From positions 16,298-80,297 of the forward strand of contig CAKPFD010000006.1 of assembly GCA_934149515.1 (NCBI GenBank): a DNA stretch of 64,000 nt, read 5' to 3'. Under the pieces are notes generated by a model. It was not told where the DNA came from. It saw only the letters and a list, made by a program, of their open reading frames with translations, and searched no databases. The translations under genes were made by a program, and so were the position numbers. The stretch is from an uncultured Bacilli bacterium (lineage in GTDB: Bacteria > Bacillota_I > Bacilli_A > RF39 > UBA660). Shown piece by piece: positions 24,651 to 33,306 of the stretch; position 1 is the first letter of the stretch; each line of letters opens with the position of its first letter.

Positions 24651-25508
24651 TTAGTTTTCCTCAAAAGTTTTACTATTTTCAAAATTAGTAATAATAACTT
24701 CTTCTACTTTACCACGCTTCGAACCATTAGAATTAATATTTCTTTTAGCATGAATAACATGAATAAAATAATCTTGATAAAGTTCTTTTACTAAATTAGT
24801 ATGATGATTGGAAAGCATAACATAACAACCTCTTTTATCTAGTTCTTTAAAAACTTTTGCTAAACGTTTTTGCTCATCTTTTGAAAAACCTTCCTCGGTA
24901 TAACTATTAAATGTTGCTGTATCAGAATCATAAGGTGGATCAAAGTAAATGAAATCACCCTTCTTAGCAGTTGATACAGCTTGTTCAAAATCAGTATTTA
25001 AAATTTTAATATCATTCATCGTCAAATAATTACTAACGGTAATTAAGTTATTACCATCATATGTATTTACTTTTGTTTTCTTTCCAAAAGGAACATTAAA
25101 TTCATTTTTTCGATTAACACGATACAATCCATTAAAACAAGCTTTATTTAAATAAATTGTTCTAGCAGCTTTGGTATAATCAGATAAGCGTTGATAAGCT
25201 GCTTTATTTTTATCTTTTGCTCGTATTTCATAAAAGAAAGTCTCCGAATGTTTCATTTCATATTGATTTAATACATGACACATTTTCTTAAATTTATCTT
25301 CATCACATAAACAACGATAAACATTCATAAGTTCCCAATTAGAATCATTAATAACAGCTTTTTTAGGAGAAAGTTCAAATAATAATGCTCCACCACCTAC
25401 AAATGGTTCATAATAAGTATCAAATGTATCAGGAACATATTTCTTTAATTGATCAAGAATCTGTCTTTTTCCCCCTGCCCACTTTACAAACGGTTTACCT
25501 TTAAACAT
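24651..25508 (-). CDS. dam: D12-class adenine-N6 DNA methyltransferase (Dam-like)
   Basis: The 285-residue enzyme starts at 25508 after GGGGGAAACT. Motif X/I is seen at the N-terminus (KPFVKWAGGKRQILDQL, YYEPFVGGGALLFEL) and motif IV DPPYDSDTATFNSY with the catalytic DPPY, as in Dam/M.DpnIIA enzymes that methylate GATC. No restriction enzyme lies next to it, so it is an orphan in the element. It could mark the element or affect its expression; that is an inference. Confidence 0.9.
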   Translation of the reverse strand: MFKGKPFVKWAGGKRQILDQLKKYVPDTFDTYYEPFVGGGALLFELSPKKAVINDSNWELMNVYRCLCDEDKFKKMCHVLNQYEMKHSETFFYEIRAKDKNKAAYQRLSDYTKAARTIYLNKACFNGLYRVNRKNEFNVPFGKKTKVNTYDGNNLITVSNYLTMNDIKILNTDFEQAVSTAKKGDFIYFDPPYDSDTATFNSYTEEGFSKDEQKRLAKVFKELDKRGCYVMLSNHHTNLVKELYQDYFIHVIHAKRNINSNGSKRGKVEEVIITNFENSKTFEEN

Positions 25509-25601
25509 AGTTTCCCCCACACTTTCTATACAATATATAAATTTTATCATAAAATGCGAAAGAATTGTTGTAATTATTTAAAAAACTTTTAAGTATAAAT
25601 A

Positions 25602-25626
25602 GTATCACATAAATACTCAAGCATGT
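25602..25626. other. Left-type attachment site of the putative element (core CATGT plus inner arm)
   Basis: CATGT at 25622-25626. The inner arm at 25602-25621 is GTATCACATAAATACTCAAG. Joined with the inner side of 21008-21033 it makes a symmetric attP-like site around TG. Confidence 0.65.
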
Positions 25627-25832
25627 GGTACTTGATGTATGATCGTTTTATGAATACATCTTTCTTGTACTGGTTCCATAATAGGTGCTGTCATTTCTTG
25701 TGCTTCCATCATCGTTGGTCCTTGATTCATACCAACATTAATATCAACATTCATATCTTGATCAATAAAATTACCATCACCCATGATAGTAGCATTTTGA
25801 TCCATTGTAAAATCTTGATTATTATAAAACAT
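25617..25832 (-). CDS. 5' part of a split CotD-like spore-coat gene
   Basis: The ATG at 25832 follows GAGGAGGAAATAAGT, a strong ribosome site, so this is the real gene start. The product in the present arrangement is 71 residues, rich in Met, Asn and Asp, ending in VQERCIHKTIIHQVPHA and TGA; the TGA lies in the element side of the junction. B. subtilis CotD has a similar KTIVPH...NVNH order, which continues here only in the segment at 20877-21011. Removal of the element would change the end to VPH-VCPIRTRV and restore a full coat protein. Expressed as it stands, it would be truncated. Confidence 0.7.
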   Translation of the reverse strand: MFYNNQDFTMDQNATIMGDGNFIDQDMNVDINVGMNQGPTMMEAQEMTAPIMEPVQERCIHKTIIHQVPHA

Positions 25833-25852
25833 ACTTATTTCCTCCTCTACCA

Positions 25853-25880
25853 TAAAATATGTACCAATGATAAAAGTTGT
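25853..25880 (-). promoter_or_regulatory. Possible sporulation sigma-K/sigma-E-type promoter of the cotD-like gene
   Basis: On the minus strand AC, 17 bases, CATATTTTA fits the sigma-K pattern (AC, 16-17 bases, CATANNNTA). The start site would lie very close to the ribosome site, which weakens the call. Confidence 0.35.
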
Positions 25881-25936
25881 ATCTATTATTAGCCTAAAAC
25901 TTGTGCTATACTAACCAACAAAAAGGAAATAAGAAA

Positions 25937-26695
25937 ATGAATTATAAAGAAATTATAACTAAAATTGAAAACGAAAAGGTAGAAAATATTCTTCTTCTGT
26001 TAGATGAATTAAAATTATCCGATAAGCAAGTAGCAAGAATTTTTCATTATTTAGAAATGCAACAAATTGATATCACGAAAGCTTACAGGAAAGACTATTC
26101 ACTTCTTTACGAATTTTTATATCATACATCCAAAAAAGATAAAGCATACTTTCACCAACACTTAATTTATCCATTAGCTAAATTAAATATTGATAAAAAC
26201 CTGCAAGAAATAATCAAGCACTTACAAATAAATACCAAGCACTTATCTTATCTTGAATCTGGTTCTTCTAATTTTGCTTTTGCTACAGAAAAATATGTTA
26301 TAAAATTAGGAAATCGTCGTAAAACATTTGATTTTCCTACATTTTATCGTCTAAATCCTCTTATTGTTCAAAAACGATTTTTCTACCATGAACAACCACT
26401 ATATTTTGAAATTAGTCCAAAGTGTCAAAAAATAACATTAACAGAGGAAGATATACACGCTATTAATGAAGATTTTCAACAAGCAAAGCTTATCTTAGGA
26501 GATCCAAATTATCAGCATAACTTCATGCTAGCTACCACAGATACATTACCTGATTTTCAAGAAATTGATGGAATCCATGAACCACTTTATCAAGAAGAAA
26601 GCAAAGCATACCAAAAAAAGAAGATCAAACTAGTTGATCTTGATTACATTTATCACCAAAATGATAAAGAAATTACCTATGCTCCAAGAATCTAA
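25937..26695 (+). CDS. Hypothetical protein with a possible kinase-like fold
   Basis: The start at 25937 follows AAAAAGGAAATAAGAAA. The 252-residue product has an N-terminal helical part (about 1-100), then SGSSNFAFATEKYVIKLGNRRKT, a beta-beta pattern with a Lys like the nucleotide-binding lobe of kinases, and near the end KLVDLDYIYH, which recalls a DFG-like strand. A catalytic HxD loop is not clear. The kinase idea is weak. The gene is convergent with ffh and overlaps its end by four bases. Confidence 0.55.
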   Translation: MNYKEIITKIENEKVENILLLLDELKLSDKQVARIFHYLEMQQIDITKAYRKDYSLLYEFLYHTSKKDKAYFHQHLIYPLAKLNIDKNLQEIIKHLQINTKHLSYLESGSSNFAFATEKYVIKLGNRRKTFDFPTFYRLNPLIVQKRFFYHEQPLYFEISPKCQKITLTEEDIHAINEDFQQAKLILGDPNYQHNFMLATTDTLPDFQEIDGIHEPLYQEESKAYQKKKIKLVDLDYIYHQNDKEITYAPRI

Positions 26696-27999
26696 AAAGG
26701 CATTTTCATATTCCCATTTTGCATTTGTTTCATCATTTTTTTCATCTGTTCAAACTGGTTTAATAATTGATTTACCTCCTGAACAGATAACCCACAGCCT
26801 TTAGCTATTCTTGTTTTTCTTGATGCTTTAATAATCGCAGGGTTTTGTCTTTCTTCCACTGTCATCGACAAGATGATCGCTTCAATATGTGCCATTTGTT
26901 TAGGTGGGATTTTAACATTTGTTAAACCCATTTTTTTTGCCCCTGGAATTAGTTTTAATAAATTTTCAAGAGGTCCTAACTTTTTCATCTGTTTTAATGT
27001 TGATAGAAAGTCTTCCAAATCAAACTTTCCTTCTTGCATTCTCTTTGCTGTTTTTTCAGCTTCTTTTTCATCAATAGCAGCTTGTGCTTGTTCCACTAAT
27101 GAAACAATATCACCCATTCCTAAAATTCTACCAGCCATTCGTTCTGGATCAAAAGTATCAATTCCATCCATCTTTTCACTAGTACCAATAAATTTAATTG
27201 GAACATTAGTCAAATGACGAACAGATAAAGCAACACCACCTCTCGTATCACCATCTAATTTTGTTAAAACAACACCAGTTAATGGTAATCTATCATGAAA
27301 ACCTTGAATGACATGAATTGCATCTTGACCCATCATAGCATCAATAACTAATAAAGTTTCAAGCGGATGAACAGTCTTTTCAATATTTTCTAATTCTTCC
27401 ATTAATGGTTCATCAATTTGCAAACGTCCGGCCGTATCAATTAATACATAATCATATTGATGTTCTTTCGCATAAGCAATGGCATGTTCACTAATAGAAA
27501 CAGGATCTTCTTTTCCTTCACTATAAACTTCAATATTTAGTTGTTTTCCCAACTGTTGTAATTGAGAAATCGCAGCAGGGCGATAAACATCACAAGCAAC
27601 CAACAATGGTTTTTTATGATATTTTTTTCGTAAATAATTAGCAAGTTTTGCAATCGTTGTTGTTTTACCAGATCCTTGCAATCCAACTAACATTAATACA
27701 CAAGGAGCACCATCAAGTGCTAATGGAACTTGTTCGCCACCCAATAAAGAAACCAATTCATCTTTTACAATTTTAACAAATAAATCTCCTGGTTTAATAC
27801 TTTTTTGAACTTCTTCCCCTAAAGCTTTCTGTTGCACATTAGCGGTAAATTCCTTAACAACCTTATAATTAACATCTGCTTCCAATAAAGCAAGACGAAT
27901 TTCCTTCATCATATCAGAAATATTATCTTCTGTTATTTTTCCATAACCTTTCATTTTATGGATAGCATTTTGTAATCTATCTCCTAAGTTTTCAAACAT
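26692..27999 (-). CDS. ffh: Signal recognition particle protein Ffh
   Basis: The SRP GTPase directs nascent membrane and secreted proteins to FtsY. The 435-residue protein has the N domain, G1 LQGSGKTTT, G3 DTAGR, G4 TKLDGDTRGG, and a C-terminal Met-rich M domain ending FEQMKKMMKQMQNGNMKMPF that binds SRP RNA. Unlike many Bacillota, ylxM is not next to ffh here; it is in the ftsY cluster. Confidence 0.96.
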   Translation of the reverse strand: MFENLGDRLQNAIHKMKGYGKITEDNISDMMKEIRLALLEADVNYKVVKEFTANVQQKALGEEVQKSIKPGDLFVKIVKDELVSLLGGEQVPLALDGAPCVLMLVGLQGSGKTTTIAKLANYLRKKYHKKPLLVACDVYRPAAISQLQQLGKQLNIEVYSEGKEDPVSISEHAIAYAKEHQYDYVLIDTAGRLQIDEPLMEELENIEKTVHPLETLLVIDAMMGQDAIHVIQGFHDRLPLTGVVLTKLDGDTRGGVALSVRHLTNVPIKFIGTSEKMDGIDTFDPERMAGRILGMGDIVSLVEQAQAAIDEKEAEKTAKRMQEGKFDLEDFLSTLKQMKKLGPLENLLKLIPGAKKMGLTNVKIPPKQMAHIEAIILSMTVEERQNPAIIKASRKTRIAKGCGLSVQEVNQLLNQFEQMKKMMKQMQNGNMKMPF

Positions 28000-28032
28000 T
28001 TTATCACCTTTTCTATATATCTATTATAACGA

Positions 28033-28070
28033 ACAACCAAAGAAAAAAAAAGAATTTTTACGGTATTCTT
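28033..28070 (-). terminator. Terminator after the gene at 28071
   Basis: On the minus strand AAAGAAT and ATTCTTT arms followed by nine T. Confidence 0.75.
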
Positions 28071-28820
28071 TTATTTTGATGTTGGTATTTCTAAATTTTC
28101 CACTTTACCATAATCATAAAAGGTAAGTTGAATCTGACAAGTAACTGGTTGTTTATAAACAAAACTAGCATAAGGACTAATATCATAAATGATGGATGCA
28201 ACATCTTGATTTGAATCTACTTCTACCTCAATTTGATTAGGTGTATCAGCAATGTCAATCACTTCTCCATCTAAGATTTTTGTAAGTGTTGGTGTACTGA
28301 TTTGATAATGATAAATCGTATTAGCTTCACTATAGACCGTTTTTGAAATAAGCGTTGCTTGATTAAGGATAGATTGCATATATTTATAAATAGATAAATT
28401 AGCAAATAAATAAGGTTGTGTTGCCACTTGATATTTTCCTTGTTCTACCTCTTGTATGACAATACTACCATATAAAAAGTAATGAATTAATTGCTGATTA
28501 TCACGAACAATCAAATCCGTCCTGGAAGAATTAGTCTTCCCTTCAAAAAGTTTTTCTTGACCATTCCATACTTCTTTTCGTGAAAAATAATAATTTCCCT
28601 GTTTAATTTTATCTAATTTATATTGAACAGAAACATTTTTAGAAGTGGTTGTTGCAGCATCTGTTTGTTTTTTAGAAACATTAGAACGTAAACTTACAAT
28701 TAATAAAGCAAAGAAAATAGCATATGCACCTAAAAACAAAATAGATCGACTCTGTTGATTGTGAAATAAACTCTTTATAACTTTTAATATAGATCTCTTT
28801 TTTGGTTCTTCTTTTTTCAT
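28071..28820 (-). CDS. Membrane-anchored extracytoplasmic protein, unknown function
   Basis: The 249-residue protein has a basic N-terminus, one membrane helix at about 27-45 and a beta-rich outer domain. The pattern (YKLDKIKQGNYYFSRKEVWNGQEKLFEG, then a late YDISPYASFVYKQPVTCQIQLTFYDYGKVENLEIP) has no family I recognise. It follows fmt by seven bases and ends in a terminator, so it is the last gene of the tail-anchored protein-fmt unit. Confidence 0.6.
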   Translation of the reverse strand: MKKEEPKKRSILKVIKSLFHNQQSRSILFLGAYAIFFALLIVSLRSNVSKKQTDAATTTSKNVSVQYKLDKIKQGNYYFSRKEVWNGQEKLFEGKTNSSRTDLIVRDNQQLIHYFLYGSIVIQEVEQGKYQVATQPYLFANLSIYKYMQSILNQATLISKTVYSEANTIYHYQISTPTLTKILDGEVIDIADTPNQIEVEVDSNQDVASIIYDISPYASFVYKQPVTCQIQLTFYDYGKVENLEIPTSK

Positions 28821-28827
28821 ATTCCAC

Positions 28828-29772
28828 CTATTTTAATACTTTTCCTAATAAGTCCTCTTTGTTAACACCATTTAAAAAATCTTTTACCAAGCATCTTTTC
28901 TTTCCAGCCAAAGCAATTTCTGTTAAAATAATCTCACCTTGATCTGCTACGACACAAATTCCATCTTTTTCAAAACCAACAATTGTACCAGCTTCTGTTT
29001 GAAAGTAATTACGATGACCGATTCTTACATCATATACTTTCATAATCGTACCATCTAATGTTGTATACGCACATGGAACAGGATATAGTCCTCTTACTAA
29101 GCGATCAATTTCCTCTTTAGAACGATGAAAATTAATTTTTTCTTCTTCTCTTGTAATATTATAACCATACGTTACTTCATCAACATTTTGTGGTATAGCT
29201 TTTATAGTTTGAGAAAACACATCAGGCAAAGTAGATAGTAACAATTCTTTCCCCATTTCACTCAAACGATGCTGTAAACTCTCTAGTGTATCAGAAGAAG
29301 TAATCGTCGTTTTAGCTTGTGTTAAAATATCTCCAGCATCCATCTTTTCACTCATATACATAATGGTAATACCAGTTTCTTGATAACCATCTATAATGGC
29401 ATGATGAATAGGTGCTCCCCCTCTTAGTTTTGGTAAAAGAGAAGCATGAACATTAATACAACCATATCTTGGATATTCTAAAAGCTCTTTTGGAAGTATT
29501 TGTCCATAAGCACAAGTAACAATCATATCTGGTTTTAAATCTAAAATAGCTTGATAACTATCTTTTATATTGGTTGGTTGAAAAATAGGTATATTAAAAA
29601 ATGCACTACAAGCTTTCACTGGTGTTGGTGTTAAAATTTGTTTTCTTCCAATTTTTTTATCCGGCTGACTAACCACTAAAATAACATGATACTTCTCAAT
29701 TAATCCTTTTAATATTGGAACTGCAAATGAAGGCGTTCCCATAAATACAATTTTTTTCTCTTGATGATTCAT
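28828..29772 (-). CDS. fmt: Methionyl-tRNA formyltransferase
   Basis: The enzyme formylates initiator Met-tRNA with 10-formyl-THF. The 314-residue protein has KIVFMGTPSFAVPIL at the start, the catalytic region INVHASLLPKLRGGAPIHHAIIDG, then ETGITIMYMSEKMDAGDIL, and the C-terminal OB-type domain. Usual partners (def, priA, rsmB) are absent from the neighbourhood. Confidence 0.96.
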   Translation of the reverse strand: MNHQEKKIVFMGTPSFAVPILKGLIEKYHVILVVSQPDKKIGRKQILTPTPVKACSAFFNIPIFQPTNIKDSYQAILDLKPDMIVTCAYGQILPKELLEYPRYGCINVHASLLPKLRGGAPIHHAIIDGYQETGITIMYMSEKMDAGDILTQAKTTITSSDTLESLQHRLSEMGKELLLSTLPDVFSQTIKAIPQNVDEVTYGYNITREEEKINFHRSKEEIDRLVRGLYPVPCAYTTLDGTIMKVYDVRIGHRNYFQTEAGTIVGFEKDGICVVADQGEIILTEIALAGKKRCLVKDFLNGVNKEDLLGKVLK

Positions 29773-29775
29773 CTT

Positions 29776-30981
29776 TTACCTCCCAAAATATTGTAACAAA
29801 ATAAGTAATGTCATTCCAAGACTAATATTCAACAATCCAAACAAAGCAACAATAGAAGCATAACCATAACTAAAAGAAAAACGATATGGTAATATTTCTT
29901 CTTGCTCTTCTTCTACAATTTTTATTGATTGCTTTGGTACAATAAGTTTTACTTTCTTTTCCTTTTTCTTAATAAAAACATAATCAGGTAAGGCTGCAAT
30001 TGTAAAGTCTTGGTTTGAAATCAATTGATAACAACGAATAACAGAATAACGACTATCAATAATTCTAGCAATAGAAATAGATAAAGCTTCTTTTTCTGAT
30101 AAAGTATAAATTTCATCGATTTCTTTTAAATGATTCTTTTTTAATGAACTTCTTTTAATCATAGCAATACAAGGTGTTAAATTAGAAGCATCTGCCATAT
30201 CCCATTGGCGTTGAAAAGCAGCTAAAACTTGTTGTTTTTCTCTAGGACTACAATGAATATGATCACAAATCTTCTCTAAGTTTTCAAAACACAACTCTTT
30301 ATCCTTCAAATAATAAGCATCTTGGTAATATCCTTTTTTTTGATAGTATTTACTACTAGAACTAAGCATTGCTAAATAAGAAGGACAAGAAATAGCTGCA
30401 TAATAACTAAGTGCCGGAGAATCTGTTAATGGAATATAAGATTTATTTTCTAAAGATTCATCTGGTATAAAATCTTGATATTGATGGTTTGAAAAAATAT
30501 AATCTATCTTTTTCATATCCATAATAGGTGGTTGTAAGTAAGAAGGATGAATTCCTTTTTCTTGCAATTGTTCTTTTATTGAAGAAGGAAAGCTATAAAA
30601 GAAATAACCATTAACAATATAATTCTCATAAATATAGTGTAATATTTGTTTTTTATTTTCAGTACTTGTATCATTTTCTAAACCTAGTTGATAACAAACA
30701 TGTTTTCCTAATAATTCATGCAAATAAATGACAAATTCCTGTAAAGAAGTTGTAGAAAATACTTTTCTTTTAATATCAGAAACTGCCTCTAGTAAAAAAT
30801 CATCACTAGGAATAATCAGATCATATTTGATAAAAAAGTCAATCAAAGTAACCATTACGTATTGATTATACGCATATTTTTGTTCTTTTGTAGAAATATT
30901 TGAGACTTGATAGAATGTATGTTTATTTTCTAGTACTTGATGTAAAAGTTGTTTTAATTCTGGTAGTTGAAAAATATCCAC
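29776..30981 (-). CDS. Large hypothetical protein with a C-terminal membrane anchor
   Basis: The 401-residue protein starts with GTG at 30981, preceded by GGTGGTGAG. The body is soluble and mostly helical, and the final 25 residues are hydrophobic (GYASIVALFGLLNISLGMTLLILL), giving a tail-anchored layout with the body in the cytoplasm. No motif is recognised. The stop is three bases before fmt, so the two are co-transcribed. Confidence 0.6.
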   Translation of the reverse strand: MDIFQLPELKQLLHQVLENKHTFYQVSNISTKEQKYAYNQYVMVTLIDFFIKYDLIIPSDDFLLEAVSDIKRKVFSTTSLQEFVIYLHELLGKHVCYQLGLENDTSTENKKQILHYIYENYIVNGYFFYSFPSSIKEQLQEKGIHPSYLQPPIMDMKKIDYIFSNHQYQDFIPDESLENKSYIPLTDSPALSYYAAISCPSYLAMLSSSSKYYQKKGYYQDAYYLKDKELCFENLEKICDHIHCSPREKQQVLAAFQRQWDMADASNLTPCIAMIKRSSLKKNHLKEIDEIYTLSEKEALSISIARIIDSRYSVIRCYQLISNQDFTIAALPDYVFIKKKEKKVKLIVPKQSIKIVEEEQEEILPYRFSFSYGYASIVALFGLLNISLGMTLLILLQYFGR

Positions 30982-31014
30982 TCCATCTCACCACCTTACT
31001 TTTCTTCATTATAG

Positions 31015-31053
31015 CAAAAAAAAAGAGCAATGACAAACTCTTTTCTTCTAGCA
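31015..31053 (-). terminator. Terminator downstream of herA
   Basis: On the minus strand AAAAGAG and CTCTTTT arms with a ten-base loop, followed by about ten T. Confidence 0.7.
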
Positions 31054-31129
31054 ACAATAAACTTTTAAACAAACCCAATCTTCATACATTATCTCTATTA
31101 AAGAACAGTCTTCATTTTCTTAGATAAGA

Positions 31130-32992
31130 TTATAATAATGTTGGCGTTTGCTCCTGATTAAAACTGAAATTTGGCATTGTTGCTGGTGCTGGTGGTGTTG
31201 TTTGTGTATTTGGCATAACAGTTGGTTGTTCGGTGGTATTTCCATTCCATTTTGTAACCACATCACAGTTACCACTACTAGGTTCTGGTGATGGCATTTC
31301 TAATCGTATAATCAATGGGATTTTAAATGCTCTACCAAACGCAAGACAAGTACCAGATTGTAAGCTTTTTTGTTTTTCCACAATTTCTACAGAAATATTT
31401 GGTACCATCTTTTTAATATAATCAACATCTGTTGGATGGTTAATTTTAAAGATTAAAAAGTTTGAACATTGAGAAATAACAGTATCAGATAATTCCACAG
31501 GTCGTTGAGAAATAAGTCCTAATAACAATCCATATTTTCTACCCTCTTTGGCAATTCTTTCAAAAATATTATAACCAAATAAGAATCTATCTGTATCATT
31601 TTGAATATAACGATGTGCTTCTTCTACAAAAATATGGAAAGGAATACTTGCCTTTTGTTTTAAACTTTTTGTAAATTCAAATAATAAACGTGAATAAATT
31701 TTTGTAATAGATTTAGCAAGTTCATCATCAATATCATCTAAGTTGATATTAACAATCTGATACTTAATTCCCCTTTGAACAAATAAAGATGACAAATAAT
31801 TATCTAAAGAAATATATTGCCCAGTTGGAGATTGAAAATATTTTGCATTATCAGAAGTAATTAAAGAATGTAAACGCACTTTTAAAGTAATGGCATCGCC
31901 GTAAGTATTTTCATTTCGCAACCAACCTTCACTAATCAAAGTAAAATTCAACGCTTTTTCCAAGTCTTCTAACGTATAAAAACAATCTTTTTTAGGTTCA
32001 TATCGATCATATTCTTCATGAATAAAACTAGATACATATTCTGTCAATAAAACACTTTCTGAAAATTGACCATGGGAATCAATCAAAAAACATTCTCTAA
32101 ATTTGCGTGTATATCCAATTCCTTGTACTGGTGATTCTAATTGAAATTCATCTGTAGAACAACTAGCTAAAATAGAAAATATTTCATCTCGTTTATTAGG
32201 TGCTGTTTGATTGGTATAAAGAATCGTCATAATCGCTTTAGCAATCAAATGATTTTTATACTTTTTAACAGCATCTCCTGTTTCTGAAAACATTCTAGCT
32301 AATTTAATCATTCTCTCAATAATTGGTAATTGAGAATGTGTATTAACTTGCAATAATAATGCTAAATCAACTTCATTTAATAGATGAATTGGCAATTTTA
32401 ACAACTCATTTCCATCCATTTCATTTGTTGTAATAAAACGATAATGATAATTCGGATCGATTTGATTTAAATCTTTAAAAGCATGATAATATTCTCCAGA
32501 AGAATCAAATAACAAAAAATTAGCTCGATAAGGAAATAACTGTTTATCCAAAAACATATTTTGAATAATTCTAGAAACTCCACAAGATTTACCACTGCCA
32601 CTATTACCAAAAATAGCAAAATGATTACTAAAAAATGAACCAACATCAAAATAAACCTTTGTATCATTATAAAATGGACTCATTCCCATTAAGACGTAAC
32701 CCGGTTGATGTTGTCCAACAATCATTGGAATTTCATTTTGTTCAATCACACGAATACTAGCACTCATCATTGGTTTTCTAAGAACACCACCAACTAATCT
32801 TCCATTGACAATCTCTCCTAAAAAACGAACCTTCAAAACACCATCTTTTATATCATCTACTTCTGCCAACACTTTTTTATCAGGATCTTCAAAAACAAGA
32901 TGTAAATTCATAAAGTTATAACTTTCTAAGGCAGTAGTTGCTAATTTTACCTCTGCGCTTTGATCACTCATACAAATAATTTTTTCAAACAT
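31130..32992 (-). CDS. HerA-like hexameric ATPase (DUF87 family)
   Basis: The 620-residue protein has an N-terminal HAS-barrel-like beta domain (about 1-110), Walker A GNSGSGKSCG near residue 130, a Walker B-like FHIFVEEAHRY and a later GLISQRPVELSDTVISQCSNFLIFKI, typical of HerA/VirB4-type DNA-pumping ATPases. The C-terminal 60 residues are Pro/Thr/Gln-rich and probably disordered. HerA usually acts with the NurA nuclease in end resection, but no NurA is seen beside it. The ATG overlaps the ylxM stop (TAATG). Confidence 0.88.
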   Translation of the reverse strand: MFEKIICMSDQSAEVKLATTALESYNFMNLHLVFEDPDKKVLAEVDDIKDGVLKVRFLGEIVNGRLVGGVLRKPMMSASIRVIEQNEIPMIVGQHQPGYVLMGMSPFYNDTKVYFDVGSFFSNHFAIFGNSGSGKSCGVSRIIQNMFLDKQLFPYRANFLLFDSSGEYYHAFKDLNQIDPNYHYRFITTNEMDGNELLKLPIHLLNEVDLALLLQVNTHSQLPIIERMIKLARMFSETGDAVKKYKNHLIAKAIMTILYTNQTAPNKRDEIFSILASCSTDEFQLESPVQGIGYTRKFRECFLIDSHGQFSESVLLTEYVSSFIHEEYDRYEPKKDCFYTLEDLEKALNFTLISEGWLRNENTYGDAITLKVRLHSLITSDNAKYFQSPTGQYISLDNYLSSLFVQRGIKYQIVNINLDDIDDELAKSITKIYSRLLFEFTKSLKQKASIPFHIFVEEAHRYIQNDTDRFLFGYNIFERIAKEGRKYGLLLGLISQRPVELSDTVISQCSNFLIFKINHPTDVDYIKKMVPNISVEIVEKQKSLQSGTCLAFGRAFKIPLIIRLEMPSPEPSSGNCDVVTKWNGNTTEQPTVMPNTQTTPPAPATMPNFSFNQEQTPTLL

Positions 32993-33306
32993 TATTCTTC
33001 TCCTATTTCTTCATCTAATATTTTTTGAATTTTTTCTTTAATAACATCATTATCTATTTGCTGTAGCAACTGTTCTAATTTTTTCATCTTCCTAGCAACA
33101 TGCAAAATGGCTTCATAATGTTCTAATTTAGAAACAGCCATTTTAATTTGCTTATGAACAGCATTCCTACTGACATTTGCTTGCTGTGCAATTTCTGCTA
33201 ATGATAAATTTAAAAAATAATAATCTTGAAAATAACGTTGTTGCTGTTCTGTTAACAATTTACCATATAAATCAAATAAAACCGTATAATAAACAACTTC
33301 TTCCAT
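32992..33306 (-). CDS. ylxM: YlxM/p13-like DNA-binding protein (SRP-associated)
   Basis: The 104-residue protein has the UPF0122 pattern: LFDLYGKLLTEQQQRYFQDYYFLNLSLAEIAQQANVSRNAVHKQIK, a sigma-70 region 4-like helix-turn-helix, followed by a Lys-rich helix. YlxM proteins are linked to SRP function and are mostly located next to ffh; here the partner is ftsY, two genes upstream. Confidence 0.9.
   Translation of the reverse strand: MEEVVYYTVLFDLYGKLLTEQQQRYFQDYYFLNLSLAEIAQQANVSRNAVHKQIKMAVSKLEHYEAILHVARKMKKLEQLLQQIDNDVIKEKIQKILDEEIGEE

Larger units (their letters stand above)
21011..25624. mobile_element. Putative skin-like intervening element (about 4.6 kb) inside the cotD-like gene
   Basis: The boundaries are inferred from the split cotD-like frame and the direct repeat CATGT. 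The distance between matching codons is 4614 bases, so the excised circle would have that length. All cargo genes are on the minus strand, like cotD: Dam-type methylase, a 36-codon gene overlapping a large serine recombinase, a B12/radical SAM gene with one TAA, and a uracil-DNA-glycosylase-like gene. The recombinase has intact catalytic motifs. Known parallels are the B. subtilis sigK skin element and other elements in spore genes removed by large serine recombinases. Whether this one still excises is not shown by sequence. Confidence 0.65.

Noticed and set aside
29776..30981. NurA partner for HerA
   Set aside because: No nuclease motif is visible, the protein is tail-anchored, and a terminator separates it from herA.
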